From positions 1 through 8,104 of the forward strand of contig CALIMD010000185.1 of assembly GCA_938028645.1 (NCBI GenBank): a stretch of 8,104 nt of DNA, in the 5' to 3' direction. The translations under genes were made by a program, and so were the position numbers. This document shows positions 1-5,777 of the stretch, in pieces. Position 1 is the first letter of the stretch. The number at the start of each line of letters is the position of its first letter. The notes beneath the pieces are model-generated. The model was not told where the DNA came from, searched no databases, and worked only from the letters and a program-made list of their open reading frames with translations. This stretch comes from an uncultured Alphaproteobacteria bacterium. GTDB lineage: Bacteria > Pseudomonadota > Alphaproteobacteria > Thalassobaculales > Thalassobaculaceae.

Positions 1-353
1 GCCGTTGGGGGCGAATAATTGGCATATCCTCCGTTGTTGGTACGACTGGAAACCCTGGACAAGCCAATTATGCAGCCGCTAAAGCGGGTATGATTGGGTT
101 TTCAAAGGCATTGGCGCAGGAGGTGGCTACTCGAGGTATCACGGTTAATGTTATTGCCCCTGGAATGATCCAAACAGCCATGACGGATGATTTGAACGAG
201 GAGCAATCTGCGAGGCTTTTATCTACTATACCGTTAGGCCGGCTAGGTAGCCCCGACGAGATAGCAGCTTCGGTAATATATCTGGCATCTGATGAGGCAG
301 CTTATGTGACAGGCGTGACCTTACACGTTAATGGCGGTATGGCGATGTATTAA
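1..353 (+). CDS. fabG: 3-oxoacyl-ACP reductase FabG, C-terminal part (5' end outside window)
   Basis: FabG reduces 3-oxoacyl-ACP to 3-hydroxyacyl-ACP with NADPH, the first reductive step of each cytosolic fatty-acid elongation cycle. The reading frame is open from position 3, giving 116 visible residues. The family is usually near 245 residues, so about 130 residues with the Rossmann nucleotide-binding N-terminus lie to the left of the window. The visible part carries the short-chain dehydrogenase triad: Ser10 in ISSVVG, then Tyr23 and Lys27 in NYAAAK. The 13-residue Ser-Tyr spacing is the same as in E. coli FabG. The substrate-loop segment GITVNVIAPG and the C-terminal LHVNGGM are also typical. 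An in-frame ATG at 90 is an internal methionine after the catalytic Lys, not a start. The neighbours acpP and fabF support FabG rather than another member of the dehydrogenase superfamily. Confidence 0.96.
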   Translation, partial: RWGRIIGISSVVGTTGNPGQANYAAAKAGMIGFSKALAQEVATRGITVNVIAPGMIQTAMTDDLNEEQSARLLSTIPLGRLGSPDEIAASVIYLASDEAAYVTGVTLHVNGGMAMY

Positions 354-453
354 GACCTTTTTAGGTGGCTAAGTTATATAGAGGGGATAGTTTTTTATTA
401 GGAAGCTGGCATATATGTAGTAAATGTGTTATTCCCGCGAACAATTTTGGTGA

Positions 454-483
454 TTGACTGAAAATCAGGGGGTCGATTAGTAT
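454..483 (+). promoter_or_regulatory. Candidate sigma-70 promoter for acpP
   Basis: TTGACT (454-459, 5 of 6 matches to the -35 consensus) and TAGTAT (478-483, 4 of 6 to the -10) are separated by 18 bp. They predict a start near 490 and a leader of about 65 nt. The 201-bp gap between fabG and acpP is otherwise non-coding, and a separate promoter would suit the high demand for ACP. A short inverted repeat, TGATT/AATCA (451-467), overlaps the -35 box. This is inferred from sequence only. Confidence 0.4.
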
Positions 484-491
484 TCGCTCTA

Positions 492-544
492 TCGATACTG
501 GATCTGTTGAATATCGGTTAGTAGTAATTAACAGTATAAATCGA
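492..544 (+). promoter_or_regulatory. Inverted repeat in the acpP leader
   Basis: ATACTG (495-500) is complementary to CAGTAT (532-537). The pairing can be extended by TCG (492-494) with CGA (542-544) across a 4-nt bulge. The 3' arm reaches the first bases of the GAGGA ribosome-binding site (543-547). A folded leader could therefore modulate acpP translation, or the repeat could be a protein-binding site. The stem is short and partly AT, so it may be chance. Confidence 0.25.
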
Positions 545-547
545 GGA
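543..547 (+). promoter_or_regulatory. acpP ribosome-binding site (selects ATG 555)
   Basis: GAGGA lies 7 nt before ATG 555 but only 4 nt before the in-frame GTG at 552. This favours the ATG and a 77-residue protein. Confidence 0.7.
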
Positions 548-554
548 CATAGTG

Positions 555-788
555 ATGAGTGACGTTGCAGAGAAAGTTAAGGCTATTGTTGTTGAGCACC
601 TAGGTGTAGAGGCCGATAAGGTAACAGATACAGCCAGTTTTATAGACGATTTGGGTGCGGATAGCCTAGATAACGTCGAGTTGGTTATGGCCTTTGAGGA
701 AGAGTTTGGTGTTGAAATCCCTGATGATGCAGCAGAAAAGATTGTTACCGTTAAAGATGCGATAACATTCATAGAAGGCGCATCGTAA
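555..788 (+). CDS. acpP: Acyl carrier protein AcpP
   Basis: AcpP is the small acidic carrier that holds growing acyl chains as thioesters on a 4'-phosphopantetheine arm and presents them to FabG, FabF and other fatty-acid and lipid enzymes in the cytosol. The 77-residue protein has the family length. The GADSLD motif places the phosphopantetheine attachment site at Ser37 (codon 663-665). Helix II follows as LDNVELVMAFEEEFGVEIPDD, the acidic recognition helix, and the C-terminus VKDAITFIEG is also typical. An in-frame GTG at 552 would add one residue, but the GAGGA site spaces better with ATG 555. It sits between fabG and fabF as expected for the fab cluster. It appears to have its own promoter upstream and is followed by a strong hairpin, both consistent with expression above that of fabF. 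Confidence 0.98.
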   Translation: MSDVAEKVKAIVVEHLGVEADKVTDTASFIDDLGADSLDNVELVMAFEEEFGVEIPDDAAEKIVTVKDAITFIEGAS

Positions 789-801
789 CTTTTAGTTAGG
801 A

Positions 802-840
802 TAAAATTAATTATCGTTCTATTTGGAACAATTAATTTTA
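802..840 (+). promoter_or_regulatory. Intercistronic hairpin between acpP and fabF
   Basis: TAAAATTAATT (802-812) is exactly complementary to AATTAATTTTA (830-840). Inside it, GTTC (816-819) pairs with GAAC (826-829), leaving a 3-nt bulge (813-815) and a 6-nt loop (820-825). That makes 15 base pairs in a 63-bp spacer. The stem ends right at the fabF Shine-Dalgarno AGGTGA (840-845). No U-tract follows, so it is not a classical terminator. An mRNA-stabilising or processing element, or a partial attenuator lowering fabF relative to acpP, is more likely. The role is inferred; the pairing is directly visible. Confidence 0.6.
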
Positions 841-851
841 GGTGATGTGAG

Positions 852-2114
852 ATGAGACGCGTTGTTGTTACCGGTATAGGTCTTGTAACTCCGCTTGGAG
901 CAAATGCGAGTGTGACTTGGGAGCGTCTCATTAACGGTGAGTCGGGAATAACCGAGGTCACGGAATTTGATGTTAAAGATTTGCCCGCAAAGATTGCCGG
1001 CACTGTTCCGAAGGGTGCTACAGATCTAGGTCTGTTTTGCCCCGATGATTGGGTGGAACCAAAAGAACAACGTAAGATCGATAGATTTATCCTATTGGGA
1101 ATGGTTGCAGCGACGCAAGCCGTTGAAAACTCTGGTTGGATAGCCAAGACCTCTGAAGATCAGAATAGGACAGGCGTGATAATTGGTTCTGGGATTGGTG
1201 GTCTGCAACAAATTAATGACAATGCTATTAAATTAAATGAATCTGGTCCAAGACGAATTTCCCCATTTTTTATTCCAGCGGCTTTAATAAATTTAGTTTC
1301 TGGTCAGGTATCTATTAAGTTTGGTTTTAAGGGGCCCAACCACGCCGTTGTTACAGCATGTTCAACTGGGGCCCACGCTATAGGAGATGCGGCTAGGTTA
1401 ATTATGCTGGATGATGCTGATGTAATGATAGCGGGAGGGGCTGAAGCTGCAGTGAACCGACTTGGGTTTGCCGGTTTCTCTGCCGCAAGAGCGTTATCTA
1501 CTGGTTTCAATGATGAACCCGAATCTGCTTCGAGGCCGTGGGACGAGGATCGTGATGGGTTTGTGATGGGCGAGGGTGCGGGCGTAGTGGTTTTGGAGGA
1601 ATATGAGCACGCTAAGAAAAGGGGTGCAAACATTTTTGCGGAGATCGTCGGATATGGATTGTCTGGTGATGCGCATCATATAACAGCTCCTGCTGATGAC
1701 GGTGACGGCGCATTCAGATCAATGAAAAATGCTCTTAAACGAGCACAATTAAATCCATCCGATATCGATTACATTAATGCTCATGGCACTTCCACACCAT
1801 TAGGCGATATGATTGAGCTTGGCGCTGTGAGTCGTCTTTTCGGGCAGCATTTAGAGGATATAGCCATGTCCTCAACAAAATCATCAATTGGACATTTGTT
1901 AGGAGCAGCAGGTAGCGTTGAAGCGATTTTTTCTATTCTTGCTATGAATGGTGGAATTGCTCCGCCTACATTAAATCTAGACTCACCGTCTGATGGTTGC
2001 CAAAATATTAATCTTGTTCCTCATGCAGCTCAAGAAAGAACTATAACCTCTGTGCTTTCAAATTCGTTTGGGTTCGGTGGAACCAATGCATCCCTTGTAT
2101 TTTCTAAGATCTAA
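852..2114 (+). CDS. fabF: Beta-ketoacyl-ACP synthase II FabF
   Basis: FabF condenses malonyl-ACP with a growing acyl-ACP, releasing CO2 and extending the chain by two carbons. KAS II enzymes are also needed for elongating unsaturated chains. The 420-residue thiolase-fold protein is full length. The nucleophile is Cys170 in VVTACSTGAHA, and the two catalytic histidines are His311 (NAHGTSTPLGD) and His348 (GHLLGAAGS). Lys343 lies in the conserved STKSS stretch. Typical RPWDEDRDGFVMGEGAG (about 228-244) and NSFGFGGTNA (404-413) motifs follow. An extra segment before the KEQRK motif (about residues 55-75) is one I associate with alphaproteobacterial FabF. ATG 852 is preceded by AGGTGA at good spacing. 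The gene follows acpP by 63 bp and precedes mltG by 11 bp. KAS I (FabB) is less likely given the operon and the overall sequence. Confidence 0.97.
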   Translation: MRRVVVTGIGLVTPLGANASVTWERLINGESGITEVTEFDVKDLPAKIAGTVPKGATDLGLFCPDDWVEPKEQRKIDRFILLGMVAATQAVENSGWIAKTSEDQNRTGVIIGSGIGGLQQINDNAIKLNESGPRRISPFFIPAALINLVSGQVSIKFGFKGPNHAVVTACSTGAHAIGDAARLIMLDDADVMIAGGAEAAVNRLGFAGFSAARALSTGFNDEPESASRPWDEDRDGFVMGEGAGVVVLEEYEHAKKRGANIFAEIVGYGLSGDAHHITAPADDGDGAFRSMKNALKRAQLNPSDIDYINAHGTSTPLGDMIELGAVSRLFGQHLEDIAMSSTKSSIGHLLGAAGSVEAIFSILAMNGGIAPPTLNLDSPSDGCQNINLVPHAAQERTITSVLSNSFGFGGTNASLVFSKI

Positions 2115-2125
2115 TTAACCTGGAT

Positions 2126-3100
2126 ATGTATTCTGTGGTCAGGGTTATAGTACTCCTTGCCATACTATTCACTTTTGGAATTTTTAGTCTTGGCTGCTAC
2201 ATGTATCTGGAATTTAATAGGCCTGCCGAATTACAGTCGGATAAAGTTATAATTATACCAAAAGGATCAGGGCTAAAAGAAATCGCTAGCCTTTTGAGCG
2301 ATAATGGAGTGATAAAGAGCAAATATCCATTTATTTTAGGGGCAAAAATATTTGGATTATCCGGTCGTCTAAAAGCTGGCGAATATGAGTTTTCTAAAAC
2401 AGTAAAGCCCGCGGCGGTTCTGGAAACTCTTACAGCAGGGCGGACGTTGGTTAGGCATATAACTATTCCCGAAGGCCTAACATCTGAAGAAATAGTTAAA
2501 TTATTAAAAGAAGAAACTGGGCTTTTGGGAACTATAAATTCAACGCCACCAGAAGGTAGTTTACTACCCGAAACATATTACTATTCCTTTGGTGATTCTC
2601 GCCTGGAAATGATAAATAGAATGAAAAGGCAATTTTCATTGAAACTGAAAGAATTATGGGACAAACGTAACCCAAATATACCGATTAAAACTAGTTATGA
2701 GGCAGTGATATTAGCTTCAATAATAGAAAAAGAAACAGCAAAAAGGGAAGAACGTTTTCTAATAGCAAGCGTTTTTACTAACCGGCTGCATCACAAAATG
2801 CGGTTGCAATCTGATCCTACTGTAATTTATGGGCTCCCGGATAAAGAACCTAAGGAACCGATTACCCGGACAGATTTGAGGCGAAAAACAGCGCACAATA
2901 CTTACGTAATTAAGGGGCTTCCCAAGACCCCGATATGTAATCCAGGTATCGCTAGTATTGAAGCTGCATTGCACCCAGCTTCAACGGGCTACTTTTATTT
3001 TGTTGCAAAAGGTGGAGGCCATCATTCATTTTCTAAAACACTCAAGGAACATAATATAAATGTAAAAAAATGGAGGAAGACCCAAGAAAAAAATCAGTAA
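2126..3100 (+). CDS. mltG: Endolytic murein transglycosylase MltG
   Basis: MltG (YceG family) is anchored in the inner membrane and cleaves nascent glycan strands in the periplasm, leaving 1,6-anhydro-MurNAc ends and helping to set strand length. The 324-residue protein starts with one hydrophobic segment (about residues 6-26), then a LysM-like stretch (VIIIPKGSGLKEIASLL, 41-57), then the YceG catalytic domain. The catalytic glutamate is Glu201 in ASIIEKETA. Conserved RLQSDPTVIYG (226-236) and NTYVIKGLPKTPI (258-270) surround the active site. It lies 11 bp after fabF, so co-transcription is likely. No proper Shine-Dalgarno is visible: TGGA ends one base before the ATG. Translational coupling to fabF is possible. 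An in-frame GTG at 2135, 10 nt after the same TGGA, is an alternative start that would remove three residues without affecting the membrane segment. Confidence 0.94.
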   Translation: MYSVVRVIVLLAILFTFGIFSLGCYMYLEFNRPAELQSDKVIIIPKGSGLKEIASLLSDNGVIKSKYPFILGAKIFGLSGRLKAGEYEFSKTVKPAAVLETLTAGRTLVRHITIPEGLTSEEIVKLLKEETGLLGTINSTPPEGSLLPETYYYSFGDSRLEMINRMKRQFSLKLKELWDKRNPNIPIKTSYEAVILASIIEKETAKREERFLIASVFTNRLHHKMRLQSDPTVIYGLPDKEPKEPITRTDLRRKTAHNTYVIKGLPKTPICNPGIASIEAALHPASTGYFYFVAKGGGHHSFSKTLKEHNINVKKWRKTQEKNQ

Positions 3101-3205
3101 ATAATATTTTTTAAAATAAAATCAGCGTGCATGTTGGGAGATTGAGATATTAGTCTGATAGGAAACCAAATAAAAGTCGAAAAAATATTTGAGGTTAAAG
3201 GGCTG

Positions 3206-3248
3206 TTTTCAAAAAAAATCATTAGGCCGTGTCATATTTTTTTGAGAA
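3206..3248. repeat. Imperfect AT-rich inverted repeat
   Basis: TTTTC plus seven A (3206-3217) can pair with seven T plus GAGAA (3237-3248), giving 12 pairs including one T-G wobble around a 19-nt loop. The arms are almost purely A/T, so it is a weak hairpin. It could be a poor terminator for the mltG unit with the T-run at 3237-3243, a curved A-tract region upstream of the yicC promoter, or chance in AT-rich DNA. Confidence 0.25.
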
Positions 3249-3253
3249 AATAA

Positions 3254-3278
3254 TTGACATACTTGTTGATGCTATATT
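3254..3278 (+). promoter_or_regulatory. Candidate extended -10 promoter for yicC-gmk
   Basis: TATATT (3273-3278, 5 of 6) is preceded by TG at 3270-3271, forming an extended -10. A perfect TTGACA sits at 3254-3259, but the spacer to this -10 is only 13 bp, too short for a standard pair. The extended -10 alone may work, with a start near 3285 and a leader of about 75 nt. Alternatives are TATAGT (3314-3319) with TTGTTG (3291-3296) at 17 bp, or TATAAT (3330-3335) inside the palindrome. Confidence 0.35.
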
Positions 3279-3317
3279 GGACGCAAATACTTGTTGTTAA
3301 CTTCAGCGCAATATATA

Positions 3318-3343
3318 GTGGTGTAATTATATAATCACACTAC
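3318..3343. promoter_or_regulatory. Near-perfect palindrome upstream of yicC
   Basis: The 20-bp core (3321-3340) reads GTGTAATTATATAATCACAC, with 9 of 10 symmetric pairs matching (only 3325/3336 differ). Including the flanks (3318-3343), 11 of 13 positions are symmetric. The symmetry is even, as expected for a dimeric regulator's operator. It contains a consensus-like TATAAT (3330-3335) and ends 5 bp before the putative AGAAGA ribosome-binding site (3348-3353). As RNA it would form a hairpin near that site. The cognate factor is unknown. Confidence 0.45.
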
Positions 3344-3359
3344 GACTAGAAGACATTCT

Positions 3360-4274
3360 ATGGCATTAGAAAGCATGACTGGGTATTCTCGTTCGGATGG
3401 TATTCTTAAATTGGGAGTTCCAGAACAAACTTGGCGATGGACTTGGGAATTACGAAGTGTAAATAGTAAGGGGTTCGATCTTCGCTCAAAATTACCTCCA
3501 GGGCGGCAATCATTAGAAATATTAGCAAAGAAAGAGATTATGACCCAAATAACAAGAGGGTCAATAACCGCACACTTGATCCGAAAAGAGGACCCGACAG
3601 AGAAGAAGGTTATAATTAACGAACGATTTTTAGAACAGCTTTGTGATACTCATCAAAGGTTAAAAAAGGCTGGTATAGTTGCCAAAACAGCACCCGTTTT
3701 AGACAGATTATTATTAGTCCCGGGAGCAGTGGCTGTGGAACAGGAGCAAGAATTAAACTCAGATGACAATCAAATTTTGGATAATGCTATTTTGAAATCC
3801 CTGAGGGATGCATTGGGTGTTCTAATTTCCGCACGCAAGAAAGAAGGTGCTCAAGTATCAAATATTCTAGAAAAACAACTTTCAGAATTGTTGGAATTAT
3901 GTGACCGAGCACGTGTTATAGCTAATACTAATAGGCACCGAATTAGCGAGACATTAGAAGAGCAAATAGGATTAATCTCAAAAATGAAAGTTACTCTTTC
4001 AGAGAATCGTTTAGAGCAAGAATTGGCAGTTCTTTTGGTTAAATTAGATGTCACCGAGGAAGTAGATAGGCTATCAATTCATTTAGACTCTTGCATGCAG
4101 TTACTGAAAGCCGGAAGGACTGTTGGACGAAGATTAGACTTCATTTGTCAAGAGTTGAATAGAGAGGCTAATACATTGTGTTCAAAGAGTTCTGATAAAG
4201 GCTTAACTTCAATCGGGATTGATTTAAAGGTAGGAATAGAAAAATTTCGTGAACAAATACAAAATATACAATAG
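3360..4274 (+). CDS. yicC: YicC-family endoribonuclease
   Basis: YicC/YloC proteins were long uncharacterised. E. coli YicC and B. subtilis YloC are now described as endoribonucleases, and the E. coli protein is linked to small-RNA turnover with PNPase. The 304-residue protein has the N-terminal YicC domain, starting at MTGYSRS (residues 6-12) with WTWELRSVNSKGFDLR following. Its C-terminal DUF1732 domain contains VTEEVDRLSIHL, GRRLDFICQELNREANTLCSKS and the ending EKFREQIQNIQ. The middle (about 170-235) is rich in charged, probably helical heptad-like sequence. It is slightly longer than E. coli YicC, which I recall as about 287 residues. ATG 3360 fits the family start and has AGAAGA 6 nt before it. 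It is 9 bp upstream of gmk, a widespread yicC-gmk pairing. The RNA target here cannot be read from sequence. Confidence 0.95.
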   Translation: MALESMTGYSRSDGILKLGVPEQTWRWTWELRSVNSKGFDLRSKLPPGRQSLEILAKKEIMTQITRGSITAHLIRKEDPTEKKVIINERFLEQLCDTHQRLKKAGIVAKTAPVLDRLLLVPGAVAVEQEQELNSDDNQILDNAILKSLRDALGVLISARKKEGAQVSNILEKQLSELLELCDRARVIANTNRHRISETLEEQIGLISKMKVTLSENRLEQELAVLLVKLDVTEEVDRLSIHLDSCMQLLKAGRTVGRRLDFICQELNREANTLCSKSSDKGLTSIGIDLKVGIEKFREQIQNIQ

Positions 4275-4277
4275 GGC
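4273..4277 (+). promoter_or_regulatory. gmk ribosome-binding site overlapping the yicC stop
   Basis: AGGGC (4273-4277) shares its first two bases with the yicC TAG stop (4272-4274) and lies 6 nt before TTG 4284. This spacing selects the TTG as the gmk start and suggests coupling of gmk translation to yicC. Confidence 0.55.
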
Positions 4278-4283
4278 AGATTT

Positions 4284-4922
4284 TTGACTTCATTTTCTAT
4301 CAAGCGTCGTGGATTAATGTTGGTATTATCATCGCCGTCGGGTGCTGGTAAAACCAGTATAGCTCGTGAATTACTAGCAATAGATGATAACTTAAAGATG
4401 TCAGTTTCAGCGACTACTAGGCCACGTCGACCTGGTGAAGTTCATGGGGTTGATTATGCGTTTGTGGAACCGAACGAATTTAGGGATATGATTGATGATA
4501 AAAAGCTTTTGGAATACGCTAAAGTGTTTGACTACTATTACGGGACACCTCGACAACCTGTAGAAGAGGCTTTGGCGTCTGGTCGTGATATTTTATTTGA
4601 TATTGATTGGCAGGGAACCCAGCAGTTGGCTGAACACGCTGGAGAGGACTTAATAAGGGTGTTTATTCTCCCTCCATCGACTAGGGAATTGGAAAGAAGG
4701 TTAAAAACCCGTGCACAGGATAGTGCGTCAGTTGTCGCCAATAGAATGGCCAAAGCAATGGATGAAATAAGCCACTATCCAGAGTACGATTACATAATAG
4801 TGAATACTGTATTAAAGGATAGTGTTGCGAACCTACGATCAATACTGACATCAGAGCGTCTTAAACGAAAAAGGATATTAGGTTTAACTGATTTTATTAA
4901 ACAATTAAGAGAAGGTAGCTAA
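4284..4922 (+). CDS. gmk: Guanylate kinase Gmk
   Basis: Gmk phosphorylates GMP to GDP with ATP in the cytosol, feeding GTP, dGTP and ppGpp pools. The 212-residue protein has the P-loop SSPSGAGKT (16-24, Lys23). The GMP-binding region follows with VSATTRPRRPGEVHGVDYAFV, then YGTPRQPVEEAL and DILFDIDWQGTQQL, and the lid-region arginines are in RELERRLKTRAQD. The start is a TTG codon, chosen because AGGGC sits 6 nt upstream and family members usually have about ten residues before the P-loop strand. The alternative ATG 4317 would begin directly at MLVLSSPSGAGKT and has no clear ribosome-binding site. It is 9 bp after yicC. Its TAA stop (4920-4922) is only 5 bp from the end of the convergent rsmA. 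Confidence 0.96.
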   Translation: MTSFSIKRRGLMLVLSSPSGAGKTSIARELLAIDDNLKMSVSATTRPRRPGEVHGVDYAFVEPNEFRDMIDDKKLLEYAKVFDYYYGTPRQPVEEALASGRDILFDIDWQGTQQLAEHAGEDLIRVFILPPSTRELERRLKTRAQDSASVVANRMAKAMDEISHYPEYDYIIVNTVLKDSVANLRSILTSERLKRKRILGLTDFIKQLREGS

Positions 4923-4927
4923 TTGAT

Positions 4928-5764
4928 TTAAGTCTTGTAAGCCTGAGCTAGTCTGCAGAAATCTTCTATGGATAAATTTTCGGGACGCAACGTGGGGTCA
5001 ATATTTGTTGCAAGCAACAAATCGTCACCACCTACTTTTTTTAAACTGCTTCTGAGCATTTTTCTTCGTTGTCCAAAGGCATGGGCAGTAATTTTTTCTA
5101 GGATCTGCCTTTTGGCTGGAAACAGTGGTTGTGCCCGAGGTATTATCTCTAATAAGGTGGACGTCACCTTGGGTTTCGGGTGGAAAGCTGAGGCGGGTAT
5201 ATCAAAAAGCATTTTTGGGCATGCTAGCCATTGCGTAATTATTGATAATCTTCCGTAGCTCGAGTTGCCTGGTTTCGCACATATTCTCATGGCAACTTCC
5301 TTTTGAACCATAACTGTTATTGCCTTGAAAGCATTAGGCGTCAGAAGCCAATTCAGTAATAATTGAGTGGCTATATTATATGGCAGATTCGCTACAATCC
5401 TTCGTGGTAAAACGCCCATTTTATTAATGGGTACTTTTAAAGCATCGTCTGATATTAACTCTAGTTTCCCATTACAAATATCAACAAGCTCTGAGAGAGC
5501 TGTTATTGCTCTTTTATCTCTTTCTATGGCAATTATTTTTCCAGCCCCTTCTATAAATAGCGCACGAGTTAACGCGCCGGGTCCAGGGCCAATTTCAAAA
5601 ATTGTTTCGTTTGACGATAGGTTAGCGGCTCTAGCAATTTTTCGTGTCAAATTTAGGTCAAATATAAAGTTTTGGCCCCAAGACTTATTGGGCGTCAAAT
5701 CATATTTTTCGACAACTACTGCTAATGGTGGTAGGTTTAATATTTTAGTTTTTACATTATTCAT
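4928..5764 (-). CDS. rsmA: 16S rRNA (adenine1518/1519-N6) dimethyltransferase RsmA (KsgA)
   Basis: RsmA uses S-adenosylmethionine to dimethylate two adjacent adenines in the 3'-terminal hairpin of 16S rRNA, a late checkpoint in 30S assembly. From ATG 5764 the protein is 278 residues, the normal length. The N-terminal NKSWGQNFIFD (26-36), SAM motif I IFEIGPGPGALT (55-66), acidic Glu81 in IAIERD, catalytic NLPY (126-129) and FHPKPKV (194-200) are all present, followed by the helical C-terminal domain with GQRRKMLRSSLKK. The frame opens at ATG 5827, but that start would overlap pdxA by 50 bp, has no ribosome-binding site and adds a non-homologous MPFYWLSRY leader. ATG 5764 leaves a 13-bp gap after pdxA, although its AAAGAA site is weak. 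It is the last visible gene of the surA-pdxA-rsmA unit. Confidence 0.96.
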   Translation of the reverse strand: MNNVKTKILNLPPLAVVVEKYDLTPNKSWGQNFIFDLNLTRKIARAANLSSNETIFEIGPGPGALTRALFIEGAGKIIAIERDKRAITALSELVDICNGKLELISDDALKVPINKMGVLPRRIVANLPYNIATQLLLNWLLTPNAFKAITVMVQKEVAMRICAKPGNSSYGRLSIITQWLACPKMLFDIPASAFHPKPKVTSTLLEIIPRAQPLFPAKRQILEKITAHAFGQRRKMLRSSLKKVGGDDLLLATNIDPTLRPENLSIEDFCRLAQAYKT

Positions 5765-5777
5765 AAAAATTATTCTT

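Larger units (their letters stand above)
3101..3359. other. Non-coding AT-rich gap between mltG and yicC
   Basis: No credible gene is visible on either strand in these 259 bp. The left part (3101-3200) has no recognisable element apart from a small AT-only palindrome, TATTTTTTAAAATA, just after mltG. The right part holds an A-tract/T-tract inverted repeat, a candidate promoter and a near-palindrome before yicC. The gap probably separates two transcription units. Confidence 0.6.

Noticed and set aside
90..353. A separate 87-residue gene beginning at ATG 90
   Set aside because: The frame is open to the left edge and encodes the FabG catalytic Ser, Tyr and Lys before this methionine, so it is the tail of fabG.
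355..366. ACCT/AGGT hairpin directly after fabG as a terminator
   Set aside because: It has only four base pairs with a TTTT loop and no following T-run. The later T-run at 391-396 has no stem before it.
552..554. GTG 552 as the acpP start
   Set aside because: It is only 4 nt from GAGGA, whereas ATG 555 is 7 nt away and gives the usual MSD-type N-terminus.
518..1147. Long minus-strand open frame opposite acpP and the start of fabF
   Set aside because: It is the shadow of two certain genes, has a low-complexity Ser/Thr/Ile-rich translation, and shows no recognisable domain.
1304..1633. Minus-strand open frame opposite the middle of fabF
   Set aside because: It overlaps the catalytic core of FabF. 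Its Ala/Ser/Pro-rich translation is typical of an antisense shadow.
3101..3359. A small gene or non-coding RNA in the gap before yicC
   Set aside because: No open frame with a ribosome-binding site and no stable GC-containing fold is visible. The content is explained as promoter and leader DNA.
4902..4925. CAATTA/TAATTG inverted repeat as a bidirectional terminator between gmk and rsmA
   Set aside because: It has six mostly A-T pairs with a 12-nt loop, lies inside the gmk end, and lacks a T-run on either side. It is too weak to annotate as a terminator.
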